64,000 bases of DNA, taken from Arsukibacterium sp. UBA3155 (lineage in GTDB: Bacteria; Pseudomonadota; Gammaproteobacteria; Enterobacterales; Alteromonadaceae). Location: assembly GCA_002364615.1 (NCBI GenBank), contig DEYP01000030.1:1-64000 (forward strand). Reading direction: 5' to 3'. Each line of letters opens with the position of its first letter. Within the stretch, counting starts at the first letter, position 1. Position numbers and translations under genes: made by a program. The notes beneath the pieces were generated by a model. It was not told where the DNA came from. It did not search any database and saw nothing but the letters and a program-made list of their open reading frames with translations. Of this stretch, positions 44,681 through 53,651 are shown piece by piece.

Positions 44681-45916
44681 TTAACGGGTAAATACAATTA
44701 ATACGCCACTCCAGTCCAAGCCCCGGCTTTTGCCCGCGTGTGGCGCAATTTCTACCCCGCAGTAGAAGCCCAGTAGCGGTATTCTGGCGCTGTTAAGTAA
44801 ATTTTGTACTTCTACAGCGTCTTCCTGGCCGGCTTTATGTCGATCATTATCATCAAACTGAGCCACCCGGCCGGCGCAATCCATATAAAGCGCAAAGAAC
44901 GGCTGCTTGCCATCCTGCTTAATTTGCTGCAACAGTGTCTCTGTGCTGGTTCTTGCCGAAACTCTGCTAAGAGCCGGACTGCGGCGCATTAACTGAATTT
45001 GCATACCTTCGTGCATATCAGGCTCAAACAAAATCAGGCCTTCATCATTCGGTAAAATGCCACTGATTAGCCGGTTACTATAATCATTTTCGCTGGCATG
45101 CGATGTGCTGTCAGTCGCTGGAATGCCAAGACATAGCTTACTGACCGGCGAACGTTGCCGCCAGTTGCTGCTACCAAAAGCCTGATCGATAACTCCAACT
45201 GCAGGTTTACCATCCAGCGTATATAAATACTGGCCAAAAATGCCGGTGACCGTATAACGCTGAGTGCTTAACGGCTGACAACCGTGCATAACCCCGATGT
45301 ATGACGTTAAATTACCGCCAAACACCAGCGCTGTAGCACTTTGCTGCGCAATACTTTTGCCACAAAACTGCTGAGTATGGGCAAACCCCTGATCGCCCAG
45401 TAGCCCTGCGCCAGCAACCGGCACCTTACTTGATAAATTCATCTCCAGGCCACGCAATAGTGGCGCCGAGGGGTTCATCACCGGCGCGATGTGCTCTGAA
45501 CCAGCAAATTTAATGGAATCATAAAGCAGCAACAACAGACTGGCATCTGGCATGTTGGGCAACGCCGCCGCTAACTGCTCGCCGGCGTTAAACGGACTAT
45601 TAAACAAGCCACTGGCTACGGCCATCTGACAATAATTATCTTCAAACTTCAACACCGCTACCGCGGCCGGAAACCCCTGATACGACAACTGAGAATTGGT
45701 GATCACGCCAATTGCAGAGCCCCCGAAGATATTCACCTCGGGCCCCAATATCAGCCGCAAACCGCGGTAAAACTCCTGATGATCCAGCCTGCCACTGCAA
45801 AAGGCCAGTACTAAGTCAGGGTTACCAAACGACGCCTGAGCCATGGCAGCTTTTGCTGCCTGCTGGCCAGCAACACAGGCGTCCTCGCCATTACTGTATC
45901 CAATGCCAACTTTCAT
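44681..45916 (-). CDS. FIST domain sensory protein
   Basis: 411 aa with FIST_N (about 20-225; VLAFCSGRLDHQEFYRGLRL, IFGGSAIGVITNSQ) and FIST_C (about 235-385; PFFALYMDCAGRVAQFD, LLGFYCGVEIAP). FIST domains are thought to bind small ligands such as amino acids and usually sit next to chemotaxis or c-di-GMP genes. Here the protein stands alone without an attached output domain. No signal peptide. GAGGGA precedes the ATG. Confidence 0.88.
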   Translation of the reverse strand: MKVGIGYSNGEDACVAGQQAAKAAMAQASFGNPDLVLAFCSGRLDHQEFYRGLRLILGPEVNIFGGSAIGVITNSQLSYQGFPAAVAVLKFEDNYCQMAVASGLFNSPFNAGEQLAAALPNMPDASLLLLLYDSIKFAGSEHIAPVMNPSAPLLRGLEMNLSSKVPVAGAGLLGDQGFAHTQQFCGKSIAQQSATALVFGGNLTSYIGVMHGCQPLSTQRYTVTGIFGQYLYTLDGKPAVGVIDQAFGSSNWRQRSPVSKLCLGIPATDSTSHASENDYSNRLISGILPNDEGLILFEPDMHEGMQIQLMRRSPALSRVSARTSTETLLQQIKQDGKQPFFALYMDCAGRVAQFDDNDRHKAGQEDAVEVQNLLNSARIPLLGFYCGVEIAPHAGKSRGLDWSGVLIVFTR

Positions 45917-46162
45917 AGTCCCTCATAAATCATCCTTCACTTCTGGTACATCACAGAAAGCTTTTTACAGAAAGTCTCTGATACTGCTGCTGAATTGACG
46001 TCAATCCCTGACTAACATCATCAGAAAACCAATATTACACTGTATTAACTATTGCAGGAATACGTTAAATAACAAAGTTTCTGAATTGCAGACTAACTTG
46101 ATATAGTGCAACCTTTGAGTATCAGTAATGTGTTTGTCGTTTCAAACGGTCAAGGTAATCAG

Positions 46163-47815
46163 ATGCGGTTATTCATTGTATTAACACTGACAGTAGTAGT
46201 GCAGATCGTACTGGCCGGTTGTGCTGCAATACCAGAGCCCGTTATACCCGTGGTGAGCGCACAGCGGCTGACGGCCGCCGAGCAACTGGCGCTCTCTGAG
46301 CAGGCCGGCCAGCATTATCTGCAGTGGCCGGAGCAACAGAGCAGTCGCGCTGGGGTGAATAACCGGCGTCGCTTTAACAGCTGGCAAGGCCAGGGCGCGC
46401 TACTGGTAGATATGGCTCAGGCGATCTCTGGTACTGTCTCCGTTAATAATCAGCTTATAACGCTGCGCCGGCAAGAGCACGGCCAGCCATTTAAAATGGA
46501 CATCGGGCCCTATACCCGGGACGGTGCGAATTATCTCCATTTAATTAGCGTAGAGCCCGCCAGCGCTCAGATCATTCTGGCACTGCCCTATCCAGAGCTT
46601 GATGAGAAGCCGCTACATGCCCAAATCAACAGCCCGCGCTTTGCGAAGGTCGATCGCCTGATAAACTCGGAAATTGCCGAAGGCTTTCCGGGCGCCGTTT
46701 TACTGGTGGTAAAAGATGGCAAAATCATCAAACAAACTGCGTATGGTTATGCCCTTCGCTATACCGCTGATGGTACCGAGCAGGTTACCCCAGAGCCTAT
46801 GCAAACCAATACCTTATTTGATATTGCCTCCAACACAAAAATGTACGCCACTACCTACGCCGTGATGCAGTTAGTCAGTAGCGGTATGCTGGATATTAAT
46901 CGCCCGCTGAGCGATTACCTACCCGAATACCTTGGTGACGGCCGCGAACAACGTTTAGTCAGCGATCTGCTTCACCACACCAGTGGTTATGCGCCAGAAG
47001 TGCATTTTCATCGGCCTGACAATAGCAATGGCTTGTTATTTTACTCTCTGAATAAAGCTTATACCGATCAGCTTTTGCTGGGACAGGTTCCTTTTATCAG
47101 TGAGCGCGGCACCACGGCTCGCTATAGCGACGTTAACTTTATGCTGTTGGGACTGCTGATAGAGCGCTTGACGGCGATGCCGTTAGATCGCTATTTACAA
47201 CAGCAGTTTTACCGGCCACTGGGCTTAAATAACCTGATGTTTAACCCACTGCAACACGGCGTCGCCCCTTCACGCATCGCCGCTACCGAGCTTGATGGAA
47301 ACAGCCGGGGTGGCCGGGTAAACTTTCCGGCAAACCGGCAAGGCGTGCTGCGCGGCGAGGTGCACGATGAAAAAGCCTTTCATGCACTGCAGGGAGTGGC
47401 CGGCCATGCCGGCTTATTTGCCAGTGCCCGCGATCTGGCAGTGGTAATGAGTGTCGTGGCGCAGCAAGGTGGCTATGGCTGGCAACGATTTATCAACCCG
47501 GCGGTCGTGCAGCAATTTACCCGGCCATCCGGCTATGATCATCGTTTTGGTCTGGGCTGGCGTACCGCCGCTGGCGGCGACTTAAACTGGCATTTTGGCG
47601 CTTATGCCAGCGACTATGCTTATGGCCATACCGGCTGGACTGGCACGGCTACACTAATCGATCCGCAACATAACCTTATGGTGGTGCTGCTGACCAATAA
47701 AAAACACAGTCCGATTATTACAAACGGTAAAAGCTACGAATTTAGCGCTGACAGCTTTGAAACCGGCCGCTATGGCACGATTATGACGTTAATTTACGAA
47801 GCCATTCTGCCTTAA
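46163..47815 (+). CDS. Serine hydrolase lipoprotein, YfeW/PBP4B-like
   Basis: 550 aa, class C beta-lactamase fold. A lipobox (VLAGC, near residue 19) follows the signal. A 130-residue N-terminal domain absent from E. coli YfeW precedes the catalytic part. There ASNTKMYAT gives the SxxK motif, RYSDVNFMLLG the YxN-type motif, and YGHTGWTG the HTG triad-like motif. Long stretches such as RLTAMPLDRYLQQQFYRPLG follow YfeW closely. YfeW is a weak DD-carboxypeptidase. The frame starts at 46106, but AAGG ahead of ATG 46163 and the lipobox decide the start. Confidence 0.9.
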   Translation: MRLFIVLTLTVVVQIVLAGCAAIPEPVIPVVSAQRLTAAEQLALSEQAGQHYLQWPEQQSSRAGVNNRRRFNSWQGQGALLVDMAQAISGTVSVNNQLITLRRQEHGQPFKMDIGPYTRDGANYLHLISVEPASAQIILALPYPELDEKPLHAQINSPRFAKVDRLINSEIAEGFPGAVLLVVKDGKIIKQTAYGYALRYTADGTEQVTPEPMQTNTLFDIASNTKMYATTYAVMQLVSSGMLDINRPLSDYLPEYLGDGREQRLVSDLLHHTSGYAPEVHFHRPDNSNGLLFYSLNKAYTDQLLLGQVPFISERGTTARYSDVNFMLLGLLIERLTAMPLDRYLQQQFYRPLGLNNLMFNPLQHGVAPSRIAATELDGNSRGGRVNFPANRQGVLRGEVHDEKAFHALQGVAGHAGLFASARDLAVVMSVVAQQGGYGWQRFINPAVVQQFTRPSGYDHRFGLGWRTAAGGDLNWHFGAYASDYAYGHTGWTGTATLIDPQHNLMVVLLTNKKHSPIITNGKSYEFSADSFETGRYGTIMTLIYEAILP

Positions 47816-47828
47816 AGACGTTCTGGTT

Positions 47829-49622
47829 CTAATCAGCACTGTCCGCATTTAAAAACTGTAACTGAGCAAGCTGCTGATACAACGGACAGCTTTGCATCAG
47901 TTCGCTATGTGTACCTACAGCAATCAGCTGGCCTTTATCCAGCACCACAATGCGATCGGCATGTAGTACGGTACTTAACCGGTGAGCAATAATTAAGGTA
48001 GTTTTGCTCTGCATTAAATGCGTCAATGCCTGCTTAACCAGGTGCTCACTGGCAGCATCCAGCGCACTGGTTGCCTCATCTAACAGTAGTAGCGGCCTGT
48101 CGGCCAACATTGCCCTGGCGATGGCTATTCGTTGTTTCTGACCGCCGGATAAACGCACGCCGCGCTCGCCCAACTGGCTGTCATAGCCCTCACTCAGCTC
48201 CTGAATAAACGCATCAGCCTCTGCCGCTTTGCAGGCAGCAATAACATCCTGCTCACTGGCGTCAGGCCGGCCATATCGCACGTTTTCCAGCACGCTATCA
48301 GCAAAAATCACCGCATCCTGGGGTACCAGCGCAAACTGCGCACGCAGCTCGGCAGGGTCAAGCAAGCTGATATCCACGCCGTCCAGCAAAATCCGGCCCA
48401 TTGGCAAGTTGTAAAAACGCTGCACCAACTGAAACAATGTGGTTTTGCCGGCACCACTTGGGCCAACTAACGCTACCCGCTCTCCTGCGGCAATATGCAG
48501 GTTAAGCTGCTTCAGTACCGTTTGGTCTGGCAATTGCGGATAGTAAAAACTGATATCGTCAAACACCAGGCTGCCTGTGACAGGCATCATTAAGCGGGCG
48601 GGTGTGGCAGGTGCAGCGATTTCCAGCGGTATGCTGGCTAATTCGATCAAACGCTCGGTAGCGCCCGCCGCCCGCTGTATCTCGCCAATCACTTCGCTGA
48701 TGGTAGCAACAGAGCCCGCAACGACTACGGCGTAAAATAGAAACGCAGTTAACTCCCCGGCACTTATCTTGCCCGCCAGCACATCGAGTGCGCCAACCCA
48801 GCCAACCAGGGTAACGGCACTGATACTGAGCAACATGACCACACCAATTAACAGTGCCCGGTAAAAAATACGCTGTTTTGCTGCGGACATCACCTGCTCA
48901 ATTTTGCTGGCAAACTGTTGCTGATCCAGCGCTTCATGACCATAAGCTTGTACGGTATGAATTTCATGAAGACTTTCATCTACATGGGCGCCAATATCGG
49001 CCAGACGGTCCTGACTGGCACGAGCCATATGACGTACCCGCCGTCCTAATACAAAAATAGGCACCAACACCAGCGGCACCGCAATTAACACTAACCCGGT
49101 CATTTTTAAACTGGTAAACGCCATCATCAGTAAGCCGCCAACGGCGGTGACAACCGACCGCAGCGCCATCGAAAAACTGGAGCCCACCACGGTTTGCAGT
49201 ACGGTGGTATCTGCAGTAAAGCGGGAGATAACCTCGCCGGTTCGGGTTTCACTATAAAACGCCGGCGACAACAGCAGCATATGCCGGTAAACATGGTTTC
49301 GAATGTCAGCACTGACCCGCTCGCCCAGCCAGGTCATCAGATAAAACCGACAGAACACCGCTGAAGCACTGACGCAGGTGATCAACAAAATCAGCAGGAT
49401 GATTGAATTCAGCCGGCCGCTATCGCCCGCAACAAACCCTTGATCGACCAGTAAACGTACACCCTGACCTAGCGCCAGCCACGCCAGAGAACCGATCAGT
49501 AAAAACAACATCGCAGCGGCCACCCTGACGCGATATGGTTTTAAAAAGCCGGCAAGCCACGGTAAAACAGGTTGTGGGGTAGACTCAAGGATACTGCTAC
49601 GCTGCGTAGGAAGGGAACTCAT
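47829..49622 (-). CDS. MsbA/LmrA-type ABC exporter
   Basis: 597 aa half-transporter. The six-helix membrane domain spans about residues 25-320. The ATPase domain has Walker A GPSGAGKTT, Q-loop VPQDAVIF, signature LSGGQKQR, Walker B LLLLDEATSALD and H-loop AHRLST. The ABC exporter group includes lipid and drug pumps; the substrate cannot be read. It is not an msbA in a lipid A operon: no lpxK is adjacent. GAGG precedes the ATG. It converges on the YfeW-like gene with a 13-bp gap. Confidence 0.88.
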   Translation of the reverse strand: MSSLPTQRSSILESTPQPVLPWLAGFLKPYRVRVAAAMLFLLIGSLAWLALGQGVRLLVDQGFVAGDSGRLNSIILLILLITCVSASAVFCRFYLMTWLGERVSADIRNHVYRHMLLLSPAFYSETRTGEVISRFTADTTVLQTVVGSSFSMALRSVVTAVGGLLMMAFTSLKMTGLVLIAVPLVLVPIFVLGRRVRHMARASQDRLADIGAHVDESLHEIHTVQAYGHEALDQQQFASKIEQVMSAAKQRIFYRALLIGVVMLLSISAVTLVGWVGALDVLAGKISAGELTAFLFYAVVVAGSVATISEVIGEIQRAAGATERLIELASIPLEIAAPATPARLMMPVTGSLVFDDISFYYPQLPDQTVLKQLNLHIAAGERVALVGPSGAGKTTLFQLVQRFYNLPMGRILLDGVDISLLDPAELRAQFALVPQDAVIFADSVLENVRYGRPDASEQDVIAACKAAEADAFIQELSEGYDSQLGERGVRLSGGQKQRIAIARAMLADRPLLLLDEATSALDAASEHLVKQALTHLMQSKTTLIIAHRLSTVLHADRIVVLDKGQLIAVGTHSELMQSCPLYQQLAQLQFLNADSAD

Positions 49623-49826
49623 ATCACCTCAGATCTCGTTTGTTGTTAACACAAGCAACTGGCCTGATTAGTCATTCAGGCATTTGCAAAACATGGCGCT
49701 GACAATATTCACCAGCCTGACCGTTATCATAACAGGCTTAGTCAGGGGCAACGCTAACAATCCTGCTTCGCAAACAGCCTAAACTGCTATAAAATGCGCC
49801 ACCTTAATTTAGTGCCAGCCACCATT

Positions 49827-50573
49827 ATGTCGTCATCCAATGCCCTTTACACCGATTTATCGGCCTACTACGATTTAATGTGTCGCGACATTAATTATCT
49901 GGCCCAAAGCAATATGGTGCACCGGCTTCAGCAGTTGCTGGGAAATGGCGGCAACAGACATCTTGATTTAGCCTGTGGCACCGGCCCGCATATCCGGCAT
50001 TTTATTGATTATGGCTATCAGTGCAGTGGCCTGGATCTGAACCAGCCCATGCTGGATTTGGCCCGCGCCCGCTGCCCTGAAGCCCGCTTTGTGCTACATA
50101 ATATGGCAAGCTTCACGCTGGATGCACCGGTAGATCTGGTCACTTGTTTTTTGTATTCCCTGCATTACAACCCTAGTGTCAATGCGCTAAAACAGTGTCT
50201 GGCCAGCATATACAATGCGCTAAAGCCCGGTGGATTATTTGTTTTTAATGCCGTAGATAAAGATAAAATTTGTAATTTATCGACCATTCGCCATGGTACC
50301 CAGCTTAATAACAGTCAGTTTGTATTTGAATCAGCATGGCATTATCAAGGCGTAGGCGAGCAACAAACGCTAAAGTTGAGTATCGCCAAAACTACCGCAG
50401 CAATAACTGAATTTTGGCAGGACCAGCATACTATGGTGGCGGTGAGTTTTACCGAGTTGCAAGCACTGCTTATCCCTTACTTTGAAGTGCATATGTTGGC
50501 ACATGACTATGCCAAAATAACACCATGGGACCAAAACTCAGGCAATGCCATAGTGGTAGGTGTTAAACGCTAA
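49827..50573 (+). CDS. Class I SAM-dependent methyltransferase
   Basis: 248 aa. SAM-binding motif I is HLDLACGTGPHIRHF, with the acidic residue of motif II in GLDLNQPMLDLARAR and motif IV VDLVTCFLYSLHY. It resembles small-molecule methyltransferases that begin DLSAYYDLM. Acceptor unknown. The frame begins at 49794, but a TATAAA-like -10 sits exactly there, so ATG 49827 is preferred. No strong ribosome site; translation may be leaderless or weak. Confidence 0.85.
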   Translation: MSSSNALYTDLSAYYDLMCRDINYLAQSNMVHRLQQLLGNGGNRHLDLACGTGPHIRHFIDYGYQCSGLDLNQPMLDLARARCPEARFVLHNMASFTLDAPVDLVTCFLYSLHYNPSVNALKQCLASIYNALKPGGLFVFNAVDKDKICNLSTIRHGTQLNNSQFVFESAWHYQGVGEQQTLKLSIAKTTAAITEFWQDQHTMVAVSFTELQALLIPYFEVHMLAHDYAKITPWDQNSGNAIVVGVKR

Positions 50574-50621
50574 AACGGTTCTAATGCTGCAAATACGGCC
50601 CATTCCCCTTCCTCATGAAAA

Positions 50622-50653
50622 ATGATAAACATAATTTATTTTATGTTTATCAT
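50622..50653. promoter_or_regulatory. Perfect inverted repeat upstream of small HTH gene
   Basis: Arms ATGATAAACATAA and TTATGTTTATCAT (13 bp, exact) are separated by 6 bp. The repeat lies 45 bp before the ATG of the Cro/C1-type regulator and is a candidate autoregulatory operator. Confidence 0.6.
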
Positions 50654-50698
50654 AAAATACTTATTGATATACGAAAATTTATACGCTAATGTTTGCTT

Positions 50699-50920
50699 AT
50701 GAACATACAAATTAATCTCGATATACAATTAGCAAAGAGCAAGATGTCTCTTACCGAGTTATCGCAACAGGTTGGCGTGTCTATGACTAATCTATCGTTG
50801 CTAAAAACAGGCAAGGTCAAGGCCATTCGCTTTAGCACTCTAGCTGCCATTTGTCAGACGTTGAACTGTCAGCCTGGTGATATTTTGCAGTACATCAGCA
50901 ATGACAATACTGCTACTTGA
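50699..50920 (+). CDS. Small Cro/C1-type HTH regulator (YozG-like)
   Basis: 73 aa, almost entirely an HTH_26/XRE domain: MSLTELSQQVGVSMTNLSLLKTGKVKAI with the recognition helix in the middle, then FSTLAAICQTLNCQPGDILQYI. The usual partner of this type is a small membrane protein, and one follows 28 bp downstream. A TTG two codons upstream (50693) is an alternative start. The local sequence looks AT-richer than neighbouring genes. Confidence 0.85.
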   Translation: MNIQINLDIQLAKSKMSLTELSQQVGVSMTNLSLLKTGKVKAIRFSTLAAICQTLNCQPGDILQYISNDNTAT

Positions 50921-50948
50921 ACACAATTGATGACTACAGGAGGTTTTT

Positions 50949-51563
50949 ATGACTAAACAGGACTATTTTTTACCTGGTATTGCCGCGCTGCTGCTAGCGG
51001 TGCTATTTCCGAGCTATTGGCTATATGCTTTTAGTATTGGTACAGAAAACTTTATGGCAGTATACCGTGCTGATTTACTAAGCCTAAGCCTGTCAGACCT
51101 TGTGTTTGTATTGATTGGCGTGCTGGAGGTCTATATTTATTTGTGTTTGCGCCGAAGTTTTGCTGAGCGTTTAAGTTCCGGTTCAGCGGCAGTGTTGTTA
51201 TTGATTATGGCACTTTTAGTGACGTTATTTCACGCTACGGTGCTAATCGATATAACACTTAGTATTATAGGCTCCGGCCTTACCGATCAGACTATAGAGA
51301 CTATTAGCGAGTTCACAATAATAGGGGCGCTTGGGGTATTGTTTGCATATGGTTTGGTGGGGTTTATTCTTAGTATTGTTTTACTACTGAACCGCACTGG
51401 CGCCCCTAGCTTACTGAAATATTTTGCGGTAGTTCTAATGGTGTGCTGCTTGCTGCAATTTACGGTAATTTTAAGCCCGTTGAATGTATTTGTATTTCCA
51501 GTTGGCTTACTCATACTGGCTTTTTATTTTGTTAAACCGGCTCAGCAACTGGAGCTTGTTTAA
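50949..51563 (+). CDS. Hypothetical polytopic membrane protein paired with HTH regulator
   Basis: 204 aa with about five membrane helices (near 7-29, 45-66, 78-106, 125-148 and 158-196) and few charged residues. No family recognised with certainty; position and topology resemble DUF2975-type partners of YozG regulators. AGGAGG directly upstream is a strong ribosome site. Co-transcribed with the HTH gene. Confidence 0.75.
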   Translation: MTKQDYFLPGIAALLLAVLFPSYWLYAFSIGTENFMAVYRADLLSLSLSDLVFVLIGVLEVYIYLCLRRSFAERLSSGSAAVLLLIMALLVTLFHATVLIDITLSIIGSGLTDQTIETISEFTIIGALGVLFAYGLVGFILSIVLLLNRTGAPSLLKYFAVVLMVCCLLQFTVILSPLNVFVFPVGLLILAFYFVKPAQQLELV

Positions 51564-51627
51564 TAACTAGCTTAGGTCGCCATCAACGGGTCTTACGACA
51601 GAATACCCCGTCGCATAGCACTACCAG

Positions 51628-51840
51628 CTATTCTGCCTGCCACTGGAACACTTGCTCCAATGGCAGTTTAAATTCTCCGGCGATGCGAAATGCCACTTCC
51701 AGCGACGGTGAATATTTGCCTGCTTCAATTGCCGCAATGGTCTGACGGGTTACCCCTACCCGTTGCCCCAACTCAGCCTGGGTCATCTCGCTTTGTAAAA
51801 AACGCAGCAAGCGGATGTTATTACTTAGCGATCCCTTCAT
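51628..51840 (-). CDS. Small XRE-family HTH regulator
   Basis: 70 aa. The HTH is MTQAELGQRVGVTRQTIAAIEAGKYSPSLE (classic XRE, split TRQTIAAIE recognition helix), followed by FRIAGEFKLPLEQVFQW. The start codon overlaps the stop of the upstream membrane-protein gene by four bases (ATGA), so the two are translated together. A different HTH subfamily from the neighbour at 50699. Confidence 0.88.
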   Translation of the reverse strand: MKGSLSNNIRLLRFLQSEMTQAELGQRVGVTRQTIAAIEAGKYSPSLEVAFRIAGEFKLPLEQVFQWQAE

Positions 51841-52283
51841 CCTGCCTGCCTGCGATAACCCACTACCACCATCGAAAACTGCACCAGCTCCGCGAAAACA
51901 ATCATAAACAGCGCAGAATTTACAATTTCCCAGCCACTACTGGTAAAAGGCATTACCACCCCGACCAGGATCATACCGGTTATCAATACATAATAGGCCG
52001 CAGTAACTGACCGTTGTTTTATGGCAATATCGCGCTCATCTGCCGGCAGTTTTGCATCCTGTGGGTTGCGGCGACGCAGCACCATATGGCCCACCAGTAA
52101 CAGGGTCACCTGTAGTGTCGCGGTGATGGCATAGCCTGCCAGCTGGTGCAAATCCGGCATGGGCTTTGCCGGAAAATAACCACTGGCCACCAGGGTAAAA
52201 TACGGACCAAAAGTGAACAACATCGCCAGCATAGACAGCCAGGCTATTTTTTCCCGATATGGCATCGTTTCCTGATACGACAT
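51837..52283 (-). CDS. DUF2178-like membrane protein coupled to HTH regulator
   Basis: 148 aa with four membrane helices (near 14-36, 50-72, 95-114 and 118-140). A charged loop LPADERDIAIKQRSV between helices 2 and 3 is the DUF2178 hallmark (DERD). The frame runs up to 52373, but AAGGAG six bases before ATG 52283 fixes the start. Genes of this kind nearly always sit beside a YozG/XRE regulator. Role unknown; possibly a membrane sensor that sequesters the regulator. Confidence 0.82.
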   Translation of the reverse strand: MSYQETMPYREKIAWLSMLAMLFTFGPYFTLVASGYFPAKPMPDLHQLAGYAITATLQVTLLLVGHMVLRRRNPQDAKLPADERDIAIKQRSVTAAYYVLITGMILVGVVMPFTSSGWEIVNSALFMIVFAELVQFSMVVVGYRRQAG

Positions 52284-52476
52284 GCTGCTCTCCTTATGTA
52301 ATTTGGTCTTCGTGACCAACAGAATAAACACAATGGTAGTTAAAAATAACTCAATGTCAAACATTTTTAACATTGACTAATAAAAAACAGCAATGCCAGC
52401 GTAAAAAATCGGTTTTATCGCTTTCAGACTATTGATTGCAGACTATTGATGGCGGGCTGGCGCCTGCTTTGCCTTA

Positions 52477-52986
52477 CTAAATGTTATTAGTATGCTGGCA
52501 TTGGAATGGCTGCTGGCGAATGGTCACACTGCCCTGCTGGCCCAATTGTACCTGGTAAAGCAGGTTATAGTGCTGTTCTGTCAGTGGCGCAACTTCGATA
52601 CCGCTAAGCAGCTTAACCAGTTCGGGCACAGTGTTGCTATGCCCCACCACCAACACTGGCTGGGCATATGCCTGTAGCTGTTGTTGTAATAGTTTTGGCT
52701 GGCGCGCATCGTATTGTTGAACTGGCAGTTTTTTGTGATTCGCAACGGCTGCCGCCGTTTGCTGGGTACGTTGATAGGGTGTGGCATAGACCGCAGCTAA
52801 CGGAATATCGGCAAACAAAGCAGCCAGGGCTTGTGCTCTTTTCTGACCGCACTCAGACAGTGCCGGGTCTTTGCTGTCGTCCTGTTTTTCAGCGTGTCGC
52901 ACCAGATAAATGGTAGTGGCACTGACCTGCAGCGCCAGCGCGCAACTGGCCGCGCCAAACCAGGGTAAAATGTTAGTAATTTTCAT
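52477..52986 (-). CDS. Exported histidine phosphatase, SixA-like
   Basis: 169 aa from ATG 52986 (AGGAAG upstream). The signal peptide runs to about LQVSA. The catalytic RHAEK motif (TIYLVRHAEKQDD), a second Arg in TPYQRTQQTA and the second His in VVGHSNTVPEL form the phosphoglycerate-mutase-like active site. Such exported forms are phosphatases of unknown substrate. It overlaps the end of the GNAT gene by 14 bp, which points to co-transcription. Confidence 0.87.
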   Translation of the reverse strand: MKITNILPWFGAASCALALQVSATTIYLVRHAEKQDDSKDPALSECGQKRAQALAALFADIPLAAVYATPYQRTQQTAAAVANHKKLPVQQYDARQPKLLQQQLQAYAQPVLVVGHSNTVPELVKLLSGIEVAPLTEQHYNLLYQVQLGQQGSVTIRQQPFQCQHTNNI

Positions 52987-53548
52987 CAATTTTCTTCCTG
53001 TATAGCACCGCATCCACTTCACCCAGCGCGTCCTGATGCATATAGCGTTTAACAAACCGCATACCCAGTTTACGCATTACGCCAATTGAACCGGCATTGT
53101 CTGGCGTGGTAATCGCTGATACATATTGCACTTCATTATTATTTGCTACTACCTCTTTGGCAACCGCAGCCGCCGCCTCACTGGCATAGCCCTGGCCCCA
53201 ATATAGTCGCTTAAAACGCCAGCCCAGTTCAACATCGTCGACGCTTGGTGTGGCGGTATTAAAACCTATTGGCCGGATTAATACCCAGCCCATATAAGCG
53301 TTGTCCACTGTACGACATACCTGCCAGATCCCATAGCCCCGCTGTGGGTTACGGTACTGGGCCATTCGCGGCAAAAATATCTCGGTAATTTGTTGCATAG
53401 AGGTCCGTTTACCACCATTCAGATAACGCATGACTTCTTCGTCCTGATCAACTTCGAATAATAACGCAGCATCATTTGCAGACAATAAACGAAAGCTTAG
53501 TCGCCTGCTGGCAGGAACAGTGAGTGAATGAAGTACGAAATTAGCCAT
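52973..53548 (-). CDS. GNAT N-acetyltransferase, RimJ/RimL type
   Basis: 191 aa. The acetyl-CoA site is RLYWGQGYASEAAAAVA (Q/RxxGxG/A pattern), preceded by GWVLIRP and followed by ITTPDNAGSIGVMRKLGMRFV, the standard motif B. A GTG directly precedes the ATG and may also be used. Substrate could be a ribosomal protein N-terminus or a small molecule. Confidence 0.87.
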   Translation of the reverse strand: MANFVLHSLTVPASRRLSFRLLSANDAALLFEVDQDEEVMRYLNGGKRTSMQQITEIFLPRMAQYRNPQRGYGIWQVCRTVDNAYMGWVLIRPIGFNTATPSVDDVELGWRFKRLYWGQGYASEAAAAVAKEVVANNNEVQYVSAITTPDNAGSIGVMRKLGMRFVKRYMHQDALGEVDAVLYRKKIDENY

Positions 53549-53651
53549 CACGTTATAAATTCCTGTAAAACTATACTATGCCGCTAAGATCTGAGCAGGA
53601 CTGTCTGAGGCCGCATTGGTTAATAGGGCAACTATCAGCAGCCGGCACCTG

